A stretch of 64,000 nt of DNA from Comamonadaceae bacterium (GTDB lineage Bacteria > Pseudomonadota > Gammaproteobacteria > Burkholderiales > Burkholderiaceae_C), in NCBI GenBank assembly GCA_027488735.1, contig JAIYBB010000001.1, positions 124,001 to 188,000 on the forward strand. The letters run 5' to 3'. The translations under genes and the position numbers were made by a program. The notes beneath the pieces are model-generated. The model was given only the letters and a program-made list of their open reading frames with translations. It was not told the DNA's origin and ran no database searches. Of this stretch, positions 59,172 through 64,000 are shown one piece after another (position 1 is the stretch's first letter; each line of letters opens with the position of its first letter).

Positions 59172-60187
59172 TTTTTGGATTTACCTTGAGCCTGGACCAG
59201 CATGGTCTGTACCTCTTTGTCGCTCAAGCGAAATTGCGTTTGCAGTCGTTTGAGTGTTTGACGTTCTGCGTCTGAGACGATGCCATCTTTCAGCGCTTGT
59301 CGCAATTGCGCCAAGTAGGCTGATTTTTTGCGTGACATCTGTTTGGCAAATGCAGAGGCGACGATACCGGTCATGATCGCGGCCATGCATACCCCCAAAA
59401 AGCCGGTGAGCAGTGCTACCAGTTCTCCGGCTTTGGTCACAGGCTCGATATGACCGTATCCAGACGTGATGGAAATAATGGCCCAATAAATAGAATGTGG
59501 AATGGTGCCGAAATGTATCGGCTGTGCATGCCCTTCGGTAACGTGCATCAATGACGCAGACACAATCGTGGCAATCAACAACAAAAATGCAGCCGAGCCA
59601 AAGGCCCTTCGCTCTGAGTACACCGCAGTGAATAAATCTTGCAAGGCCGAGTTGTATTTAGAGAGCTTCAAAATTCGCAGCAATCGCAACACACGCAATA
59701 TGCGCAAATCCAGAGCTGGAAAAAACACGTGTAAATAGTAGGGCAGGGTGGCGAAAAAATCCACCAGGCCAAACGTGCTGAAGATATAGCCACGCCGTCC
59801 ACGCCATGCGCTGTCAGTGTGTTTGGCGCCCAAGGACCAGACACGCAGCACATACTCGGTCGTGAAAAACATCACGCTCCAGAATTCAAGTTCATGGAAA
59901 TAATCTTTGTAAACCACATGAATTTCTGGCACTGAATCCAAAATGACAGCCGAGCAATTGACCAGCACCACAACGGTGATCAGCCATTCGACATAACGGG
60001 ACAAGAGCTGCTCAGGCGAACCTTCCAAAATTTCCATGACCGTATGTCGCAGCCCAAGCGAATGCTTTGACACAGAAGTATCAGGGGCGGCGCCAAACGA
60101 AGCGGGTGCGGTGGATAAATCAGCACCGCACTCCACACAGAAAAGACTGTCAGACGCGTTGTCCGTCTGACATTGAGGGCATTTCAT
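59168..60187 (-). CDS. Voltage-sensor-type ion channel with zinc ribbon and SGYGH filter
   Basis: The 339-residue protein has an N-terminal zinc ribbon (CPQC-x10-CVEC, residues 3-20) followed by a six-helix channel. S4 is LDLRILRVLRLLRILKLSKY (about 159-178), the filter TSGYGH (about 241-246), S6 about 255-280. A C-terminal module (SAYLAQLRQALKDGIVSDAE to RLSDKEVQTMLVQAQ) resembles those of its neighbours. It is 8 bases after the double-sensor gene and overlaps the next channel. The His after GYG is unusual. Confidence 0.8.
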   Translation of the reverse strand: MKCPQCQTDNASDSLFCVECGADLSTAPASFGAAPDTSVSKHSLGLRHTVMEILEGSPEQLLSRYVEWLITVVVLVNCSAVILDSVPEIHVVYKDYFHELEFWSVMFFTTEYVLRVWSLGAKHTDSAWRGRRGYIFSTFGLVDFFATLPYYLHVFFPALDLRILRVLRLLRILKLSKYNSALQDLFTAVYSERRAFGSAAFLLLIATIVSASLMHVTEGHAQPIHFGTIPHSIYWAIISITSGYGHIEPVTKAGELVALLTGFLGVCMAAIMTGIVASAFAKQMSRKKSAYLAQLRQALKDGIVSDAERQTLKRLQTQFRLSDKEVQTMLVQAQGKSKK

Positions 60188-60195
60188 TCAATCAC

Positions 60196-61872
60196 TCAGC
60201 TATTGGATTTTCCGGATTGAAATTTTTGCCACATGGCCATTTCAGACGCTGTCAACCGATCTGAATCGCGGGCGGCCGCTTCAAATTTGGCGGCATCGGT
60301 CATCAAAGCCAGTTGGTGAATTTGACCCAACAGGCTCTTGTAATGCTCAACCGCTTGCGCTGGTCGCTCTGCAATGACATGCAATGGCAATTGCGATTGG
60401 TTTTGCTTGTCGATACGCTCGTTATGCATTTGTTCGAGCAATGCATTCAGCTCTTGCGTCGTGATGTGCAGTCGCTTGGCCTCACTTCTGAGCACGGCGA
60501 TCTCGGTCTCGTCCAAATGGCCGTCTTTCATCATGATGCGCAAATTGGCCTTGAGCATTTCGCGTTCTTTGTGCAATTGGTCACCAAAAGCGGACGCCAG
60601 CAAAGCCGCAGGAATCGCAAAAATACCAATTCCTAACAAAGACATGATCACTGTCATGAACCGCCCGACTGCGGTGACGGGTGAAATATCGCCATAGCCC
60701 ACCGAGGCCAAGGTGATCACCGCCCAATACACAGCGTTAGGGATGTTGTCGAATTTTTCAGGTTGAGCTTGGTTTTCAAACACATAGCCCAAGCTGGCGG
60801 TCATGACCACCATCAAAATCATGATGAACGCTGACGCACTGATGACGGGCCATTCACGCGCAATCACGGTGGTCAAAATTTTCGTGGAGTCGTTGTAGCG
60901 TGTCAGCTTGAGCAAGCGCAGGAGTCGGAAGGTTCGCAAGAAGCGAAGATCCAGCACAGAATGAAGCAATATCTCCAAGAAAAACGGAAGAATCGCCAAC
61001 AGGTCAATCAATGCAGATGGGCTGCGGGCTTGTTTGAGGCGTCCCAAAAATCCGTGCCTGAAACGCGGCTCTTCAACGCATGAATAAATACGCATCAGGT
61101 ATTCGACACTGAAGATCGCCACTGCAATCGTGTCGAGAATCACAAACTCTAGGTTGATCAAATAGTGCACGCTGTGAATAGACCCCAGCACCACGGCCAG
61201 CACGGAAACAACTACCCAAACCCCGATGAATGTTTCGAAGATGGATTGCAGCTTGCCGCCGTATTCGCTGGAAAAAACCAAGGCATGGATTTTTTGACGG
61301 AAGGTACGTCCACGGTTGAGTTCTGAAAATTCTTTGACTGCAGGCACAACGATGCGAAACAATTTGAGGATTCGCAGCAACCGCAAAAACCGCAGGGCAC
61401 GCAAATCTATCGGGATGAAGGCTTGCAAGAAAAACGGCGCGATAGCCAAAAGGTCGATGATGGCAAACGGGCTAAAGAAATAAGCCATTCTTGGCGATTT
61501 TTTGCGCTGGAATTCTTCGTCTTCTGGCGCGAGGTAAAAGCGCAGTGCGTACTCCAAGACAAAAATACACACTGAGAAAACATCGAAGTAATGGAAAAAA
61601 ACCTTGTTCGGCTCAAACAGTGCAGGCACGTGTTCCAGCACCAGTGCGAACAAGTTGGCCACGATCAAGACAGCCACCCAGTTGTCCAAGCTTTTTTGGA
61701 AATTGCCCGGTATGTTGGGGTTCAGGGTCCAGTCGTAAAGCCAGCGGCGAAACGGCTGAGCACGAGAAATGGCAGGGCCTGCATCCTCCAGCCCAAGCAG
61801 GGCTTTGGCATCTAATTCATCAATGTCAATCAGCTTTGGGGGGGAATTCTCTTGGATATTTTCTTGTGACAT
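60196..61872 (-). CDS. Ion channel with two voltage-sensor domains and one pore
   Basis: The 558-residue protein appears to have VSD-VSD-pore architecture. VSD1: S1 64-84, S2 95-115, S3 133-153, S4 156-175 (DLRALRFLRLLRILKLFR). VSD2: S1 210-232, S2 241-262, S3 284-304, S4 308-325 (DLRFLRTFRLLRLLKLTR). Then S5 341-366, a canonical K+ filter TLASVGYGD (388-395 region) and S6 403-428. A charged C-terminal helical region follows (SHOCT-like, residues 433-485). Start MSQENIQ at 61872 has GAGG upstream. Such a layout is not one I recognise as an established class. Confidence 0.78.
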   Translation of the reverse strand: MSQENIQENSPPKLIDIDELDAKALLGLEDAGPAISRAQPFRRWLYDWTLNPNIPGNFQKSLDNWVAVLIVANLFALVLEHVPALFEPNKVFFHYFDVFSVCIFVLEYALRFYLAPEDEEFQRKKSPRMAYFFSPFAIIDLLAIAPFFLQAFIPIDLRALRFLRLLRILKLFRIVVPAVKEFSELNRGRTFRQKIHALVFSSEYGGKLQSIFETFIGVWVVVSVLAVVLGSIHSVHYLINLEFVILDTIAVAIFSVEYLMRIYSCVEEPRFRHGFLGRLKQARSPSALIDLLAILPFFLEILLHSVLDLRFLRTFRLLRLLKLTRYNDSTKILTTVIAREWPVISASAFIMILMVVMTASLGYVFENQAQPEKFDNIPNAVYWAVITLASVGYGDISPVTAVGRFMTVIMSLLGIGIFAIPAALLASAFGDQLHKEREMLKANLRIMMKDGHLDETEIAVLRSEAKRLHITTQELNALLEQMHNERIDKQNQSQLPLHVIAERPAQAVEHYKSLLGQIHQLALMTDAAKFEAAARDSDRLTASEMAMWQKFQSGKSNS

Positions 61873-61882
61873 GGCGGGTACC

Positions 61883-62428
61883 TCAGAATTCAACATCGGC
61901 GACTTTGACAAGGTATGCGCCCTTGTCACATATGCCTAAGCTCAGGGAAAGTTTTTGGTCGATGCTGTCTTCTGGGACCAACTTCGACGTGATCGTGGGC
62001 ACAGCGGAGCCTGGGGGGGTTGGCATGACCTTGAGCAGGACAATTTCCCCAGACAGTGAGTGGTCTGCGGGGTTGCATTGCTCAATGAATTCAGGCGCTT
62101 TGCCTTTGAAAGGGTTTTTCATGTCCTTGAACTCATGGGCCTGCAGATACGCCAAACACGCGCCCCAAGTGCTGGTTTTGGGGTCGCCGCCGCCGGCACA
62201 TGGTTTCACTGCGTATCCAGGAGAAAACCGCTCGGCGCTGGCTTGACTCAGCCATGACACCAAAGCCTCGCCGTTGCGTTTGCTTTTTTCAGTTTGCTAC
62301 GCGTGTTCGAAGGCAATTTCACCCAAATAAGCGACCAAGGCCAAGGCGCCTATGACGATAAGAATGAATATCCAGTCTGAGAAAGTGGGCGCTGTGCCGG
62401 GATGGTGGGGGCTGGGGGAAATATTCAT
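61883..62428 (-). pseudogene. Small membrane-anchored protein gene with in-frame amber stop
   Basis: From ATG 62428 the frame reads a 43-residue membrane-anchored segment (helix about residues 19-36, DWIFILIVIGALALVAYL), ending EIAFEHA, then TAG at 62297-62299, then continues in the same frame (QTEKSKRNGEALVSWLSQAS) for 138 more codons to 61883. The second part alone can start at TTG 62263 but has no ribosome site. The downstream part has three or four cysteines (KPCAGGG, WGACLAY, EQCNPAD) and no recognised domain. A C-to-T change of CAG would explain the stop. It is first in the channel operon, 10 bases before the double-sensor gene. Confidence 0.65.
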
Positions 62429-62486
62429 GGGTGGTGGACTCTTTCAATGGGGGGTGAAAAATAACCCTAAAAATTGACGTGGAATG

Positions 62487-62518
62487 ATATTCGCAAAATT
62501 AACAAATTTTGCGAATAT
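62487..62518. promoter_or_regulatory. Perfect 14-base inverted repeat upstream of the channel operon
   Basis: ATATTCGCAAAATT, spacer AACA, AATTTTGCGAATAT. It lies in the AT-rich 150-base gap between the channel operon and the allantoate gene. A related string TTAACGAATTTTGGG (62547-62561 region) repeats TTAACAAATTTTGCG of the right arm. It could be an operator for the channel operon; as a terminator for the gene at 62579 it lacks a T tract directly after the stem. Confidence 0.5.
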
Positions 62519-62578
62519 GCTCAAAAAATAGGCAGTAAATATTAAATTTAACGAATTTTGGGGTTAGCCCCGCCCCGG

Positions 62579-64000
62579 TCAACAATCGTTGATCAGTACA
62601 TAGAAAGTGTCAATCGCCAGTTGCATATCGTCCGCCGTGGTGCATTCCAGCGGGTTGTGGCTGATGCCTTGGTTTTCCCCGCGCACAAACAGCATGGCTT
62701 GCGGCAGCAGGTGGTGTAACTTCATGGCGTCGTGTCCGGCGCCGCTGGGCATGCGGTGAATCGGCAGGCCAAGGCTGGAAACGGCCTGTTCCCAACGCTG
62801 TTGCAAACCGGGGTCGCTGGGCGCGGCCGATGCGCGGACGGTTTCTTCTATCTTTAATGGCAGGGAACGTTCGTCGCACACGTCGCGCAAGCGTTGCAAG
62901 ATGTCGTGCGCCAATGCATCGCGTTGTGCATCGGTGGGCGCGCGCATGTCCAAGCTGAAATGGCAACTGCCAGGCACCACATTGATGGAGCCTTGCGGCA
63001 CATGGAGCATGCCGATGGTGGCCACCGAGTCGCTGTCACGCCGCGCGCGTTCTTCCACATACACGGCAAATGCGGCGAATCCGGCCACCGCGTCATACCG
63101 TTGGTGCATGGGGCTGGTGCCGGCGTGGCTGGCGGTGCCGCTGATTTCAATCAAATAACGCACACTGCCGTTGATGGATGTGACGATGCCCAGTGGCAAA
63201 TGCCTGTGGTGCAGCACGGGTCCTTGCTCTATGTGTATTTCGACAAACCCGAGGTACTGGCTGGGGTCGCGATGAATGCGGGCAATATCAGCCACACGGT
63301 AATTGGCTTGCTGCAGGGCAGCTTTCATGGTCACGCCATTGGCGTCTTGTTGCGTTAACCAATCCGGTTGGAATTCGCCGGTCAATGCGCTGCTGGCCAA
63401 AAACGTGGCTTTGTAACGTTGGCCTTCTTCTTCGGCAAAAGCCACCACTTCAATGCCGATGTCCAAGCGCTCACCTGTTCGAGCCAGTTCACGCACACAG
63501 GCCATCGGCACGAATATGCCCAATCTGCCGTCGTACTTGCCGCCGTTGCGCACCGTGTCGTAATGGCTACCGGTGAGCAAATATTTGGCACCGGTTTGAC
63601 GCGGGTGGTAGCGCCCGACCACGTTACCGACTGCATCGATGAAGACTTCATCGAACCCACATGCTTGCATGCCCAAACGCAAGGTCTGTGCGCACGACAC
63701 ATGCGCTGGTGTGAGGTAGCTCACACTCAATTCGCCGCGCTCGGCAAAGCCGGGGTCGCTGAATTGCGCCAGCCATTCATGCCAATCCCAGACTTCACCG
63801 CCGAGCAACGGACGGCTTTGGCATTTTTCATTCAACCGGGTTTCTGCGATGCGGTGAATTTGACGCAAGCATTCGTGGAATTCGACAGCGGGTGGATGCG
63901 ACATGCGACGACGCAGTTGCGCCAATATGGCGTCGGGTGACAAACCCAAGCCGCGCGGCCCGCGCACGGCGATGATGAACGGCCAGCCGAAGTGCTTCAA
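62579..64000 (-). CDS. Fused OHCU decarboxylase (C-terminal part) - allantoate amidohydrolase, partial
   Basis: The frame runs off the right edge. The first ~65 visible residues match the C-terminal half of uric-acid-pathway OHCU decarboxylase (FGWPFIIAVRGPRGLG and the H-x-C-x-I repeat RRRMSHPPAVEFHECLRQIHRIAETRLNE). The remaining ~400 residues are an M20-family amidohydrolase of the AllC/UAC type: LLTGSHYDTVRNGGKYDGRLG, FAEEEGQRYKATFLASSALTG, VEIHIEQGPVL, GTASHAGTSPMHQRYDA and SGAGHDAMKLH. It makes (S)-ureidoglycine or ureidoglycolate with ammonia release from allantoate. It ends at 62579. No start is visible; the TTG at the window edge is internal. Confidence 0.88.
   Translation of the reverse strand: MKHFGWPFIIAVRGPRGLGLSPDAILAQLRRRMSHPPAVEFHECLRQIHRIAETRLNEKCQSRPLLGGEVWDWHEWLAQFSDPGFAERGELSVSYLTPAHVSCAQTLRLGMQACGFDEVFIDAVGNVVGRYHPRQTGAKYLLTGSHYDTVRNGGKYDGRLGIFVPMACVRELARTGERLDIGIEVVAFAEEEGQRYKATFLASSALTGEFQPDWLTQQDANGVTMKAALQQANYRVADIARIHRDPSQYLGFVEIHIEQGPVLHHRHLPLGIVTSINGSVRYLIEISGTASHAGTSPMHQRYDAVAGFAAFAVYVEERARRDSDSVATIGMLHVPQGSINVVPGSCHFSLDMRAPTDAQRDALAHDILQRLRDVCDERSLPLKIEETVRASAAPSDPGLQQRWEQAVSSLGLPIHRMPSGAGHDAMKLHHLLPQAMLFVRGENQGISHNPLECTTADDMQLAIDTFYVLINDC

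Noticed and set aside
61883..62263. Independent gene starting at TTG 62263
   Set aside because: There is no ribosome site, and the same frame continues upstream through a single TAG to a membrane-anchor segment with an ATG, so an interrupted gene explains it better.

Overview
The window looks like a chromosomal segment of a betaproteobacterium (Burkholderiales, most like freshwater Comamonadaceae such as Limnohabitans/Rhodoferax; this is inferred from gene order and protein character, no search was run). It carries much of a photosynthesis gene cluster (PGC) with the oxygen-dependent cyclase AcsF, which suits an aerobic or facultative anoxygenic phototroph. The rest is a large nitrogen-scavenging region for amides, urea and allantoate.

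Positions 1-10.7 kb (minus strand) form one tight superoperon, transcribed bchF-bchN-bchB-bchL-bchM-lhaA-puhA-puhB-puhC-acsF-puhE-crtI (crtI is cut by the window edge). Divergently transcribed are aerR/ppaA-ppsR-bchG-bchP (10.8-15.2 kb). An unrecognised exported protein and a MarR-like regulator gene (15.4-16.8 kb) separate this from bchH-bchI-bchD-bchO, so all three Mg-chelatase subunits sit together and bchH is missing from its usual place between bchB and bchL. tspO, a HiPIP gene and dxs follow. PpsR-type boxes (TGTCA-N8-TGACA) lie before bchF/aerR, bchG, bchH/tspO and dxs, so pigment synthesis and isoprenoid precursor supply look co-regulated. A second recurring motif, GGG-N4-CCC, lies near these boxes.

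Positions 27.7-35 kb hold accessory genes: a TRAP transporter (dctP convergent with dctQM), a Fis/GAF regulator, crcB, a DUF6172 protein, an SDR protein and an alpha/beta hydrolase. Urease genes ureA-(53-codon ORF)-ureB-ureC-ureE-ureF-ureG follow on the minus strand behind a sigma54-like promoter. Diverging from ureA is an amide operon: a FmdDEF/Urt-type ABC transporter, aliphatic amidase, a MoxR-type ATPase plus VWA protein pair, an AmiC-like sensor and an AmiR-like ANTAR antiterminator. A strong terminator hairpin lies in its leader. A second, true urea transporter, urtABCDE, has a near-perfect sigma54 promoter. ureD lies apart from the other urease genes, convergent with urtE.

Positions 56.7-62.4 kb (minus strand) contain the most unusual locus: a gene with an in-frame amber stop, then three voltage-sensor-type ion-channel genes and a ZIP-like membrane protein with an inserted cyclic-nucleotide-binding-like domain, running directly into ureD. 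One channel protein appears to have two complete voltage-sensor domains and one pore with a canonical K+ filter; the other two have altered filters. All three share a C-terminal helical module. The window ends in a partial OHCU decarboxylase-allantoate amidohydrolase fusion. Its purine-degradation product feeds the urea/urease theme.

No rRNA, tRNA, insertion sequence or CRISPR array was recognised.
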